Source: Candidatus Falkowbacteria bacterium LH_S3 (lineage in GTDB: Bacteria; Patescibacteriota; Patescibacteriia; Patescibacteriales; JAGXOH01). From it: a stretch of DNA of 22,906 bases. Of the stretch, positions 7,084 to 15,650 are shown piece by piece. Numbering within the stretch: the stretch's first letter is position 1; every line of letters starts with the position of its first letter. Where the stretch lies: assembly GCA_023659985.1 (NCBI GenBank), contig JAGXOH010000005.1:1-22906 (forward strand). Reading direction: 5' to 3'. The position numbers and the translations under genes were made by a program. Under the pieces are notes generated by a model. That model had not been told where the DNA came from and ran no database searches. It saw only the letters and a list, made by a program, of their open reading frames with translations.

Positions 7084-8817
7084 ATGCTTAAAAAACACAT
7101 TAAATTGATATTAAAAGATTCGGAAATCCTTTCAGAAAAAAAATTCAATAACATAGCGAGTGAGGCTGACAAGAAAAACAAAAACATTCTTAACCACTTA
7201 ATAGACAAAAAGATTATATCATCTTCTCTTTTTTACAAAATAGCAGCTGATTATTTCAATCTGCCCTTCACAAATCTTAAAAATAAAAATTTAAGCCGAG
7301 ATGCTCTGTTTGCCATCCCAGAAGCAACCGCCACTGCCCATCAAATAATAGCTTTTAATAAAAATAAAGATTATATTAAACTGGCTACTACAGAGCCTAC
7401 TAATTTAGAAATTTTTGAATTTATAAAGAAAAAAACAGGGCTGGAACCGAAAATTTATCTTACTACCCCGGATAACATAAAGGAAAGTATAAAGATATAC
7501 CATAAGAATCTTAAAGAGGAATTCGGAGAGATGGAAGAAGAAACCGAGATTAACTTAAAGCCTGGAGAAAAAACAGAAAAAAAATTAAAAAAATTAGCTG
7601 AACTGCCCACTGCCAAAATAATAGACACCTTACTGGAGCACGCCGCTTATCAAGATGCCAGTGACATTCATATTGAACCTGAAGAAAAAAAATTAATAGT
7701 CCGCTACAGGGTAGATGGAGTATTGCATGATGTGGTTACCTTAGCTAAAAATCTTCACAGCGGGATAGTTGCCAGAATTAAAATCTTATCCAACTTAAAA
7801 ATAGACGAACACCAAATGCCTCAAGATGGACGATTTAAAATGCATAATAAAAAATCCAAGATTTCTTGTCGTGTTTCCATTATTCCCACTTTTAACGGAG
7901 AGAAAATAGTTATCCGGCTACTTAATGAAAGCGCGCAAATATTAAATTTAAGTCAAATAGGAATGCAAAAAGAAGAACTGAAAAAAGTGGAACACAATAT
8001 TAAAAAATCTTATGGAGAAATATTGGTAACCGGCCCAACCGGATCAGGAAAAACCACAACTCTATACACCATTCTTAATATCTTAAATCAACCAGAGGTT
8101 AATATATCCACCATAGAAGACCCGATTGAATATCATATTGACAGAGTTAACCAAACTCAAGTCAATCCCAAAATCGGTTTTACCTTTGCTAAAGGTCTAC
8201 GATCCTTGCTACGTCAAGATCCGGATATTTTAATGGTAGGTGAAATCAGAGATAAAGAAACCGCTGAAATAGCTACCCATGCCTCCATGACCGGGCATAT
8301 TATCTTGTCAACGCTACACACCAATGATACCGTAACCACTATCTCCAGATTAAATAATCTGGGTATCCCTTCTTTTCTTATAACCAATAACATTAACATT
8401 ATCATAGCTCAAAGATTAGTGAGAAGAATATGCCCTAATTGCATTCAAAGTTATGAAATAAACAAAGAAACAACCAAAGAATTAAACTCTTTATTTAATA
8501 TTAAAAAAATCATGAAAACAATGAAAAAAAAGGATATAATATCTTCTGAAAAAAAAGAGATGTCTTCTCTGCGTTTTTACAAAGGTAAGGGATGCGCCCA
8601 ATGCAACAATACCGGATATAAAGGCAGAGTGGGAATATATGAAATATTAGAAAATAGCGAAGAAATATCAGATCTCATCTTACAGAAAGCAAATGAAGAC
8701 GACATTAAAGACAAAGCTAAGGAACAAGGGATGACAACTTTAATAGAAGATGCTTTTATAAAAGCAAGGAACGGAATAACCACCCTTGAAGAAGTGATGA
8801 GGGCAACGCAAGAATAA
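7084..8817 (+). CDS. pilB: Type IV pilus extension ATPase PilB/GspE family
   Basis: Cytoplasmic hexameric ATPase that drives pilin polymerisation. The 577-aa product has a GspE-N-like N-terminal domain (about 1-140) and a charged linker (about 145-170). The ATPase core follows: DIHIEPE (194-200), Walker A GPTGSGKT (317-324), Asp box STIEDPIEY (342-350), Walker B DILMVGEIRD (381-390) and His box MTGHIILSTLHTND (402-415). The zinc-binding tetracysteine is complete (Cys450, Cys453, Cys504, Cys507), which marks PilB/GspE rather than the retraction ATPase PilT. The spacer between Cys pairs is about 50 residues and Lys-rich. pilMNO lie about 4 kb away on the opposite strand; no pilC, pilT or pilin gene is in the window. 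Confidence 0.92.
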   Translation: MLKKHIKLILKDSEILSEKKFNNIASEADKKNKNILNHLIDKKIISSSLFYKIAADYFNLPFTNLKNKNLSRDALFAIPEATATAHQIIAFNKNKDYIKLATTEPTNLEIFEFIKKKTGLEPKIYLTTPDNIKESIKIYHKNLKEEFGEMEEETEINLKPGEKTEKKLKKLAELPTAKIIDTLLEHAAYQDASDIHIEPEEKKLIVRYRVDGVLHDVVTLAKNLHSGIVARIKILSNLKIDEHQMPQDGRFKMHNKKSKISCRVSIIPTFNGEKIVIRLLNESAQILNLSQIGMQKEELKKVEHNIKKSYGEILVTGPTGSGKTTTLYTILNILNQPEVNISTIEDPIEYHIDRVNQTQVNPKIGFTFAKGLRSLLRQDPDILMVGEIRDKETAEIATHASMTGHIILSTLHTNDTVTTISRLNNLGIPSFLITNNINIIIAQRLVRRICPNCIQSYEINKETTKELNSLFNIKKIMKTMKKKDIISSEKKEMSSLRFYKGKGCAQCNNTGYKGRVGIYEILENSEEISDLILQKANEDDIKDKAKEQGMTTLIEDAFIKARNGITTLEEVMRATQE

Positions 8818-8849
8818 AATTTTTATGCCTAATTTTAAATTTACAAATT

Positions 8850-9536
8850 ATGAAAATATTTTGTGTTATTCCAGCCTATAATGAAGAGAAAAATATAAAA
8901 AAAGTCGTTCAACAGGCCCAAAAATATGTTGATGAAGTGGTGGTTGTCAATGATTGTTCTAAAGATAATACTTATCAAGAAGCGATAAAAACCACAATGA
9001 TCAATGAATATGCAAAAGCAGTAGTGCTGCACCATATCGTAAACAGAGGCCAAGGAGCGGCTCTACAAACAGGTAACGATTACTCTCTTAAACAAGGAGC
9101 AGATATAATAGTTCATTTTGATGCTGATGGCCAATTTTTAGCCAAAGAAATTCCTGAGGTAATAAAACCGATAACAAATAAAGAAGCGGATGCTTGCTTC
9201 GGATCCCGTTTTCTTGGGAGAAAATCCAATTTACCTTTTATGAAAAAAGTTTTAATATTGCCCTTAGCTAAATTAATTAATCAAACTTTTTTCAATATAA
9301 AGACCACTGATCCTCAAAGCGGATTTCGCGCTCTTTCCAGGCAGGTAGTAAATAAAGTAAAAATAGAACAAGATCAAATGGCTCATTGCAATGAAATATT
9401 ACACAAAGTTCATAAAAACGGATTTCAAATAAAAGAAACGCCGATTACTGTGATTTACCATAAATATGGACAAAAATTTAGAGGTGGGGGAAAAATAATC
9501 AAAGATATAATAATCAGGGGGCTCTTAACTAGATAA
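8850..9536 (+). CDS. Family 2 glycosyltransferase, dolichyl/polyprenyl-phosphate sugar synthase-like
   Basis: GT-A fold glycosyltransferase of 228 aa that probably transfers a sugar from a nucleotide donor to a polyprenyl phosphate at the cytoplasmic face. The start is the classical IPAYNEEKNI (7-16), followed by VVNDCSKDNT (32-41), the metal-binding DAD at 91-93 (HFDADGQF) and GSRFLGR. It is short and has no C-terminal membrane anchor. It is followed about 50 bp later by a DUF2304 membrane protein, a pairing seen widely for this subfamily, which may supply the missing anchor. Starts 32 bp after pilB on the same strand. Confidence 0.88.
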   Translation: MKIFCVIPAYNEEKNIKKVVQQAQKYVDEVVVVNDCSKDNTYQEAIKTTMINEYAKAVVLHHIVNRGQGAALQTGNDYSLKQGADIIVHFDADGQFLAKEIPEVIKPITNKEADACFGSRFLGRKSNLPFMKKVLILPLAKLINQTFFNIKTTDPQSGFRALSRQVVNKVKIEQDQMAHCNEILHKVHKNGFQIKETPITVIYHKYGQKFRGGGKIIKDIIIRGLLTR

Positions 9537-9595
9537 CAACTCCTTTGTTTCATATGCTTATTTGGAAAAATTATTAAGCTTTGAGTAATAAAAAA

Positions 9596-9940
9596 ATGCT
9601 ACAACAAATAATCGCCTTAATAGTCATAGCCTTTTTTTTGGGGAGATTATTTTGGCAAAAACACAAACAACAGCTTGCTAAAACAGAAATGATCTTTTGG
9701 TTGATTTTTTGGGTGATTGCAGCCATAGCCATTATATTTATTAAATGGATTGATGAATTTATAGCAGGTCTGGGTTTTTCCAGTAAAGGCATTGATGTGC
9801 TTTTCTATATCGGGGTTATATTATTATTCTATTTAGTATTCAAAATTAGACTTAAGATAGAAAACATAGAAAAAAACCTCACTAAAATAACCAAAGAAAT
9901 AGCTATCAATAACAAGGAATATCCCCCAAAAAAAGAGTAG
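9596..9940 (+). CDS. DUF2304 small membrane protein
   Basis: A 114-aa protein (119 aa if the TTG at 9581 is used). Two or three hydrophobic segments lie in the first 80 residues, followed by a charged, probably coiled-coil tail (KIRLKIENIEKNLTKITKEI). The pattern of a first helix, a KTEMIFWLIFWV segment, GKGIDVLFYIG-like sequence and a charged tail is that of DUF2304, found next to GT2 polyprenyl-phosphate glycosyltransferases. It probably partners the preceding GT2 at the membrane; its biochemical role is not established. I prefer the ATG at 9596 because neither start has a convincing ribosome site. Confidence 0.8.
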   Translation: MLQQIIALIVIAFFLGRLFWQKHKQQLAKTEMIFWLIFWVIAAIAIIFIKWIDEFIAGLGFSSKGIDVLFYIGVILLFYLVFKIRLKIENIEKNLTKITKEIAINNKEYPPKKE

Positions 9941-9978
9941 AGGTGTTTACCAAACTTCCAATTTCTAATTTCCCTAAT

Positions 9979-11124
9979 ATGAAAATAGCTCAAATAGTTT
10001 GCACTTATCCTCCATATAAAGGAGGTATTGGAAACAGTGCTCGCCATTTCGCTCAAGTTCTGGCAAAAAGGGGGATACAAACAACTGTTTTTACACCTAA
10101 ATATACAAAGGAAGAGTATAACTCCGAAGCTAACCAAATAAATAAAAAGATACAAGTGGCGCGTATTTTGCCTTGGATAAAATACGGCAATAGCGCTATT
10201 ATTCCAGGAATCTATTCGCGGATGAAAAAATTTGATCGCATCTTGTTGCATTATCCCTTTTTCGGTGGCAGTGAAATAGTTTGGCTGTTTAAAATTTTAG
10301 CCAGAAACAAAACCCCTTTAATCATCCATTATCACATGGATATACAAGGACTAAATTTTCTCCCTAGACTATTAAGTATTCCTTCAAGCCTAATCTTCAA
10401 CTCCTTATTTAAAAGAGCTGATCACATAACTTGCTCCAGCTTAGACTATATTAAATATACTAAATTAAAAAAAATATATCAAAAATATCCAAAAAAATTC
10501 ACAGAAATCCCTTTTGGAGTGGATACTAATAAATTCCATCCTTCTCCTCCAAAAACTCATAACAAAAAAAGGCTTTTGTTTGTAGGAGGGTTGGATAAAG
10601 CTCATTATTTTAAAGGATTGCCGGTATTATTAAAAACCGCAGCCATTCTCAAAGATATACCAGAACTCCCTGAATGGAAGCTTACTATTGTAGGAGAAGG
10701 GAAATTAAAAAAAACATATAAAAAACAAGTAGGGCAATTAGGAATAAAAGAAAAAGTCGCCTTCAAAGGAGAACTCATGGATTCAGAATTAATATCTATT
10801 TATCAAAAAAACGACCTATTAATTCTTCCTTCCATAAATAAAGGAGAGGCTTTCGGACTAGTTCTCTTAGAAGCAATGGCTTGTGGAACTCCTGTCATTG
10901 CCAGCGACTTACCCGGTGTTAGAGGGATTTTTAAAAATAACAAACAAGGATTAACAGCAGAAGCAAGAAATGAAAAAGATTTAGCTGATAAAATAAAAAT
11001 TTTACTACTTGATGAAAGCAAAAGGGAAGAAATGGGCAGGCAAGCAATAAAACTTGTGCAACAAAAATATAGTTGGGAAAAAGTCGGTGATGAATTGGAA
11101 AAAATTACCAAATCAAAATTTTAA
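9979..11124 (+). CDS. GT4 family glycosyltransferase (first copy)
   Basis: GT-B fold retaining glycosyltransferase of 381 aa. The N-domain begins MKIAQIVCTYPPYKGGIGNS, typical of GT4, and has HYHMD at 117-121. The C-domain has FVGGLDKAHYFKG (201-213), TIVGEGKLK (236-244) and the EX7E donor-binding motif EAFGLVLLE (Glu290/Glu298), then GTPVIASDLPGV. I chose ATG 9979 over the GTG at 9943. The extra 12 residues do not match the family and are read from CTTCCAA/TTTCTAA-like words resembling the local repeats. Donor and acceptor sugars cannot be read from sequence. It is in a four-gene glycan block with the GT2, DUF2304 and second GT4 genes. Confidence 0.88.
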   Translation: MKIAQIVCTYPPYKGGIGNSARHFAQVLAKRGIQTTVFTPKYTKEEYNSEANQINKKIQVARILPWIKYGNSAIIPGIYSRMKKFDRILLHYPFFGGSEIVWLFKILARNKTPLIIHYHMDIQGLNFLPRLLSIPSSLIFNSLFKRADHITCSSLDYIKYTKLKKIYQKYPKKFTEIPFGVDTNKFHPSPPKTHNKKRLLFVGGLDKAHYFKGLPVLLKTAAILKDIPELPEWKLTIVGEGKLKKTYKKQVGQLGIKEKVAFKGELMDSELISIYQKNDLLILPSINKGEAFGLVLLEAMACGTPVIASDLPGVRGIFKNNKQGLTAEARNEKDLADKIKILLLDESKREEMGRQAIKLVQQKYSWEKVGDELEKITKSKF

Positions 11125-11161
11125 ATATTATTTATAAAAACAAATTTTTTGGATCATCAAT

Positions 11162-12334
11162 ATGAAAATAGCTTTAATTAATAATTTATATTATCCCTTT
11201 AATAAAGGGGGCACAGAACATATAGTGGAAATGTGCTACCAAGAACTTAAAAGAAAAAATATAGAAGTCATCATAATTACCACTAAACCCTATTTTAAAA
11301 AAGCGCCTGGTGCGGATAAAAATATTTATTACCTGAATTCTGGTTATCATTTTTTAGGTGTTATCCCAACCTGGCTAAGATTATTCTGGCATATAGTTGA
11401 TACATTTAATTTTAAAAAATTTTTCCAAATAAAAAAAATTTTAAAAAAAGAAAATATTGACATAGTTATTACTCATAATTTAAAAGGCATAGGATTTTTA
11501 ACACCTTTGGCTATTAAAAAAAGAGGGATAAAACATATACACACTCTCCATGATATTCAATTGTTACACCCGAGTGGCTTAATGATTTATAAAAAGGAAA
11601 AAATAATCAACAGTCAGCTGGCTAAACTTTATCAAAAATTCAATATTTTATTCTTTAGTCATTGCCATACAGTAGTCTCCCCTTCTAACTGGCTACTCAA
11701 ACTTCATGAAAATAAACTTTTCTTTAGCAGTTGCAATAAAAAAAAGGTACTAAACCCTATACCGAAAAAATTAATAAACAATAATAATGGCCAAAACAAC
11801 AAAAAAAGCAAGCAAATGTTTGATTTTATTTATTCCGGGCAAATAGAATCTCAAAAAGCCGTTCTCTTCCTTGTTGACACTTTTAAAGAATATTTAAAAC
11901 TTCATCCCCAGGCCAAAACAAGACTTCTGCTTGTTGGGGGTGGTACTAAAGAAGCCGAGATAAAAAAAAGAGAGGATGGAAAAAGTATTATTTTTAAAGG
12001 AAAAATGGAAAGGCAAGGCAGCCTAAATCTTATGGAAAAATCAGATTGCTTAATCTTGCCTTCACTATGTTACGAAAACTCTCCTACTGCTATCTATGAA
12101 GCATCTTTAGTAGGATTATCAATTATCGCTTCTAATATAGGAGGGGTGCCTGAATTAATAGATATTTTCGGAGGGAAATTGTTTAAGCCGGGTGACAGTC
12201 AAGACTTAATTGATAAAATTAAAAAAACTGCCGAAGCAGACAATAATTTTGGAAAGGAAAAAGATATAAAAAAATTTCAACTTTTTTCAACCCAAAAATA
12301 TATTCAAAAATTACTCCAAGAAATAAATATTTAA
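11162..12334 (+). CDS. GT4 family glycosyltransferase (second copy)
   Basis: A second GT-B glycosyltransferase, 390 aa. The N-domain starts MKIALINNLYYPFNKGGTEH with the glycine-rich donor loop. HTLHDIQLLHPSG follows mid-domain and then SPSNWLL. The C-domain contains FIYSGQIESQKA, LLLVGGGTKE, ILPSLCYENSPTAIYEA (EX7E, Glu305/Glu313) and SNIGGVPELI. This variant, with an N-S-P-T core after the first Glu, is common in GT4 enzymes of surface polysaccharide loci. Starts 37 bp after the first GT4. Its TAA is 3 bp from the convergent stop of the pil operon, so no room remains for a separate terminator. Confidence 0.88.
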   Translation: MKIALINNLYYPFNKGGTEHIVEMCYQELKRKNIEVIIITTKPYFKKAPGADKNIYYLNSGYHFLGVIPTWLRLFWHIVDTFNFKKFFQIKKILKKENIDIVITHNLKGIGFLTPLAIKKRGIKHIHTLHDIQLLHPSGLMIYKKEKIINSQLAKLYQKFNILFFSHCHTVVSPSNWLLKLHENKLFFSSCNKKKVLNPIPKKLINNNNGQNNKKSKQMFDFIYSGQIESQKAVLFLVDTFKEYLKLHPQAKTRLLLVGGGTKEAEIKKREDGKSIIFKGKMERQGSLNLMEKSDCLILPSLCYENSPTAIYEASLVGLSIIASNIGGVPELIDIFGGKLFKPGDSQDLIDKIKKTAEADNNFGKEKDIKKFQLFSTQKYIQKLLQEINI

Positions 12335-12337
12335 CTT

Positions 12338-12604
12338 TTACTCAAACCCTATAAAAACATCGGCTCTAGACTGGTGTTTTTTATTTTTTAATTTATTTTT
12401 TATTTGTTCAAAATTTTCAATATCAACAGTAGTGATTTCTTGGCTTTCGTTAATAGTTAAAACTTTGTCAGTGTAAACAAAGGTTTTATATACATTCTTA
12501 TACATAAAGAAAAGCACATAAATAAAAAGGCTGAGCATAAAAATAACAATCACTAGATAGGTAATCGCCTTGGACATATTTTTTTTACTCAAAGCTATTT
12601 TCAT
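12338..12604 (-). CDS. Small single-pass protein at the pilP position
   Basis: An 88-aa protein encoded right after pilO (3 bp gap), the last gene of the pilM-N-O run. A basic N-terminus is followed by one membrane segment (about 13-36), and then an extracytoplasmic Thr/Ile- and Lys-rich tail. In diderm type IV pili this position holds the lipoprotein PilP, which links to the outer-membrane secretin. This protein has no lipobox and is much shorter than PilP, so I do not call it PilP. It may be an inner-membrane accessory of the PilMNO platform, or a pilin-like minor component lacking the usual prepilin cleavage motif. Confidence 0.75.
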   Translation of the reverse strand: MKIALSKKNMSKAITYLVIVIFMLSLFIYVLFFMYKNVYKTFVYTDKVLTINESQEITTVDIENFEQIKNKLKNKKHQSRADVFIGFE

Positions 12605-12607
12605 AAA

Positions 12608-13195
12608 CTATTTTATTTTTATTGGATCACACCAAAAAGTGTCCGCTTTTATTAAAAGCTTAACCTTCTTTCTCTCTTCCTCCCTGGTCCCGGTTTCTGA
12701 TATGGAGCTTATTTTTAAATATTGGACATTAAGATATTCGTTTAAAGATTCTATACCCAATGAATAATTAAATATATCTTCAAATTTTCCTTTAACACTA
12801 ATACGCGTAGGTATTATTTTATAAAAATTTTTGTCACTAATTTCAGAAGTCATTAAATCAATGGTTTGTTCCACATTATTTTTTGTAGCCAAGCCTTCCA
12901 AGGTAGTAATGAATTCCAATTTTTGGTTATTATTAACAAAAGGTTTATCTAACAATTGAATATTGGTTTTTATTTCTTTTATATGCTTACCCACATTGCC
13001 GATCTTTTTTCTGTCTTCATATTTTTTTTCTATTGTCGTCCTTTTAGCCTTAATATCGTTTTTTATATTTACTATTTTAGTAGCTGAAGGAATAATCACG
13101 AAATAGGAGAGAAGAAGAGTGATAATTATGAATAATGTGATAAACAAACCCAACTTAATCTTAACGCTAATATTTTTAAAATCAATTAAATTCAT
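12608..13195 (-). CDS. pilO: Type IV pilus assembly protein PilO-like
   Basis: A 195-aa bitopic inner-membrane protein. It has a short cytoplasmic N-terminus, one membrane segment (about 14-37), a coiled-coil stretch (about 40-85, KIVNIKNDIKAKRTTIEKKY) and a C-terminal ferredoxin-like region. That region includes IIPTRISVKGKFEDIFNYSLGIESL, matching the usual PilO segment in which a short-range fold precedes a YxxF/L helix. It would dimerise with PilN in the periplasmic-side platform of the pilus machine. The PilO call rests on architecture and position after pilM and pilN more than on strict motifs. The gap to pilN is only 3 bp. Confidence 0.78.
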   Translation of the reverse strand: MNLIDFKNISVKIKLGLFITLFIIITLLLSYFVIIPSATKIVNIKNDIKAKRTTIEKKYEDRKKIGNVGKHIKEIKTNIQLLDKPFVNNNQKLEFITTLEGLATKNNVEQTIDLMTSEISDKNFYKIIPTRISVKGKFEDIFNYSLGIESLNEYLNVQYLKISSISETGTREEERKKVKLLIKADTFWCDPIKIK

Positions 13196-13198
13196 ATT

Positions 13199-13735
13199 TT
13201 AATACTTAAAATTTTCCAAATTATATTTTATTTTTATATTAAAATTAACATTTTCCTTTTTTAAAATATTCTCAATCGGGAAAATAACCTGAAATTTATT
13301 TTCAAAATTTTTCAAATTATTTTTAAAATCCAAAAGAGAAGTTCTGCGGCCAGCCACTCCTCTCAAATGTATAATCTCTTCTTGATTGTTAATTTCAATA
13401 CTATTAAATTTTATATCATCGTTAGTGCTTTGAGCTATATATTCAATAAAATAAGTCCAAGGAACATAATTTTGCTGAATATCAGTTATAGTCTCTATTC
13501 TTTTATTTATTGTTTTCTTAAATTCATCATTTCCCTTAGTGGCAGATATTGAGCTACCTTTACTTATGGCTTCGGAATAAAATTCATCTAAAATAAATTG
13601 GGCAAATAGAAAAATAGCTGACAGGAAAATAAAAAAAACAATCAATGATATACCTAATATCCTTATTTTTTCATACAACCGCCTCCAGGTCACTTCCTTT
13701 TTGTGCTCTGGGGATATAAGATTTAGAAACAACAT
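13199..13735 (-). CDS. pilN: Type IV pilus assembly protein PilN-like
   Basis: A 178-aa bitopic protein. The N-terminal cytoplasmic segment carries LFLNLISPEHKKEV (2-15), a version of the conserved PilN N-terminal INLLP-like segment that docks into PilM. A membrane helix (about 28-50), a coiled-coil region and a C-terminal domain with the PilN-like IHLRGVAGRRTSLLDFKNNL segment follow. It lies between pilM (15 bp gap) and pilO (3 bp gap). Together they form the inner-membrane platform that couples the pilus ATPase to the fibre. Length is typical for PilN. Confidence 0.82.
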   Translation of the reverse strand: MLFLNLISPEHKKEVTWRRLYEKIRILGISLIVFFIFLSAIFLFAQFILDEFYSEAISKGSSISATKGNDEFKKTINKRIETITDIQQNYVPWTYFIEYIAQSTNDDIKFNSIEINNQEEIIHLRGVAGRRTSLLDFKNNLKNFENKFQVIFPIENILKKENVNFNIKIKYNLENFKY

Positions 13736-13750
13736 AAATAAACTCTTTTC

Positions 13751-14848
13751 TTAAAATAAATTATTTAAAGACAAACCTATGCTGGCTGTAAAATTTGAAT
13801 AATAAAAATGGCTGATTTTGTTTTTATCCGTCTTTTTGTCTTTCTTGCTAATATTCTCTTGGTCAATACTACTTAAATGCAATAACGGATTTCCTATCTC
13901 AATTTCAACACCGGAAGAACTTATCAAAGATTTAATTTCTTTATAAGAAGCTCCTTCTCCAGAAAGCTTTATGTATCCTATTTTGTTTTTGGGATTAACT
14001 TGATTATTGTAGTAACCGAATATTTCATTAATTTTTTTATTAACCTCCCAAAAAACATTATTAACTATTTTATCTACTTTTAAATTTGACTCTGTTTTAT
14101 CTCCTTTTTGATACTTTTTCTTAATAGCTTCAGCCTTGGATTTGTTAACATTTAATTGTTTAGCTATTTCTTCTAGTATATCATCTTGAGATTGTTTTAT
14201 ATCTGTAGTAAAAATAATGGATTTATTCACATACACAATAAATGTGGTTTTATCTTTCCCCAGATCAATAATCAAATAACCAGAATCAATATCTTTTTTA
14301 TGCTCTGAATGCCCTTGTTCTAATAAACTTCTGCAAATAGCTACAGCCTCACTTTCCAGTGCTTCTACTGAAAAACCAGCTTGGGATAAAGCATGATAAT
14401 AATCATCTGATATCTTTTGAGGACAAGCCCCTACCAAAACCGAATAGCTATCTTTTTCTTCATCCACTATTTGCCAATCATAATAAATTTTATCCAGTAA
14501 AAACGGGATATGCTTTTCCATTTCAGTTTCCACTGTTTCTTTTATGTCATTTAAGCTCTTGCTAATTTTTATTTGTTTTACAAAAGTTTTGGTGTTAGGC
14601 AAAGAAACAATAACTTTTTCAGAATAAATTTGCCCATACCAAGGATTGTTGCCTACATCTTTTAAGTAAGATACAAACTTATCCATATTTTTAATTTCCC
14701 CTTCTTCCAAAATTCCAGAAGGAATATCTATTTGGTTTAAAGCTTGGATCTTGATTTGGCCTCTTGTTTTTTTTAGTTGAGCCAATTTTAAAATAGAATC
14801 GCTTATACTTAAACCAATCGGATAATAATGATTTCCAAAATATAACAT
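13751..14848 (-). CDS. pilM: Type IV pilus assembly protein PilM
   Basis: Actin/FtsA-like cytoplasmic protein of 365 aa that binds the PilN N-terminus and ATP. The N-terminal phosphate-1 strand reads IGLSISDSILKLAQL (11-25), followed by VVSLPNTKTFVKQI, ETEMEKHIPF (about 129-138) and YYDWQIV. The phosphate-2 motif is LIIDLGKDKTTF and the adenosine motif is KLSGEGASYKEI. The residue usually Asp in the first loop (GIDIG-type) is Ser14 here, which may alter Mg-ATP binding. It is the first gene of the minus-strand pil operon, with an extended -10 promoter 48 bp upstream. Confidence 0.88.
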   Translation of the reverse strand: MLYFGNHYYPIGLSISDSILKLAQLKKTRGQIKIQALNQIDIPSGILEEGEIKNMDKFVSYLKDVGNNPWYGQIYSEKVIVSLPNTKTFVKQIKISKSLNDIKETVETEMEKHIPFLLDKIYYDWQIVDEEKDSYSVLVGACPQKISDDYYHALSQAGFSVEALESEAVAICRSLLEQGHSEHKKDIDSGYLIIDLGKDKTTFIVYVNKSIIFTTDIKQSQDDILEEIAKQLNVNKSKAEAIKKKYQKGDKTESNLKVDKIVNNVFWEVNKKINEIFGYYNNQVNPKNKIGYIKLSGEGASYKEIKSLISSSGVEIEIGNPLLHLSSIDQENISKKDKKTDKNKISHFYYSNFTASIGLSLNNLF

Positions 14849-14895
14849 ATAAAATATTAGGCTTAAATTGCTATAAAACTTATAAACTTATTTAT

Positions 14896-14917
14896 ATTTT
14901 AGCATAAAAAACTTCAA
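14896..14917 (-). promoter_or_regulatory. Promoter of the pilMNO operon
   Basis: On the minus strand, TGC-TAAAAT forms an extended -10 (TAAAAT read across 14896-14901, TG at 14903-14904). A TTGAAG at 14912-14917 is too close to serve as a standard -35, so recognition would depend on the extended -10. It lies 48 bp upstream of the pilM ATG, just before the heptad array begins. Confidence 0.5.
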
Positions 14918-14925
14918 CTAGCATC

Positions 14926-15650
14926 TAAGCTTAAAATTAAAAACTAAAAGCTAAAAACTAAAAACTACAACTTAAAACTAAAAACTTTTTACCTCTTACC
15001 TTTTACTTTTTAACAATGTTTTAATTCAGTTTTGAATTTTGAACTTTGAGTTTTGAGTTTCAATCATATTTTAATTTAGTTTTGAATTTTGACTTTTGGT
15101 TTTGAGTTTTGAATTTTGAGTTTCAACTATATTTAATTTGTCATTAGGATTTTGGATTTCATTTGGCATTAGGATTTTGGATTTTGGATTTCATTTAATT
15201 TTTGGTTTTGAATTTTGAATTTTGAGCTTTGAGTTTCAACTATATTTCATTTGTCATTAGGATTTTGGATTTCATTTGTCATTAGGATTTTGGATTTTGG
15301 ATTTTTTAATTTTTAGCTTTTAGCTTTAAGTTTTGACATTTGACATTTGGATTTTATTAAGTATTTGACATTTGAGCTTTGGATTTCATTTGGCATTAGG
15401 ATTTTGGATTTTGGATTTTTTAGCTTTTAGCTTTAAGTTTTGAGTTTTAAGTTGTAGTTTTTAGCTTTAAGTTTTGACATTTAATTTGTCATTTATTCAT
15501 TTGACATTCATTTGACATTAGGATTTTGGATTTCATTTGGCATTAGGATTTTGGATTTTGGATTTCATTTGTCATTAGGATTTTGGATTTTGGATTTTTT
15601 AGCTTTTAGCTTTAAGTTTTGACATTTGACATTAATGCTTTTGGCGTTGT
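14926..15650. repeat. Large heptad-word repeat array in a 920-bp gene-free gap
   Basis: Between pilM and rpmG no ORF of note exists. About 725 bp is made of 7-nt words such as TTTTGAA, TTTTGAG, CTTTGAG, TTTTGGA, TTTAGCT and TTTTGAC. The first 75 bp (14926-15000) carry the complementary sense (CTAAAAA, CTTAAAA), so orientation flips near 15000-15020. Longer modules recur: GAGTTTCAACTATATTT (three copies, one variant); CATTAGGATTTTGGATTT (at least seven, alternating with an extra TGGATTT); and TTTTAGCTTTTAGCTTTAAG (three copies). It ends with an AATGC-TTTTG-GCGTT hairpin at about 15634-15648. It looks like a slippage- or recombination-expanded intergenic array; function unknown. Confidence 0.9.

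Noticed and set aside
9829..10251. Minus-strand 140-codon ORF across the DUF2304 and GT4 genes
   Set aside because: Antisense to two recognisable genes, no motif and no promoter or ribosome site.
14926..15650. CRISPR array or minisatellite with fixed unit
   Set aside because: No constant repeat of 25-40 bp separated by unique spacers, no cas genes, and the units vary in length and order.
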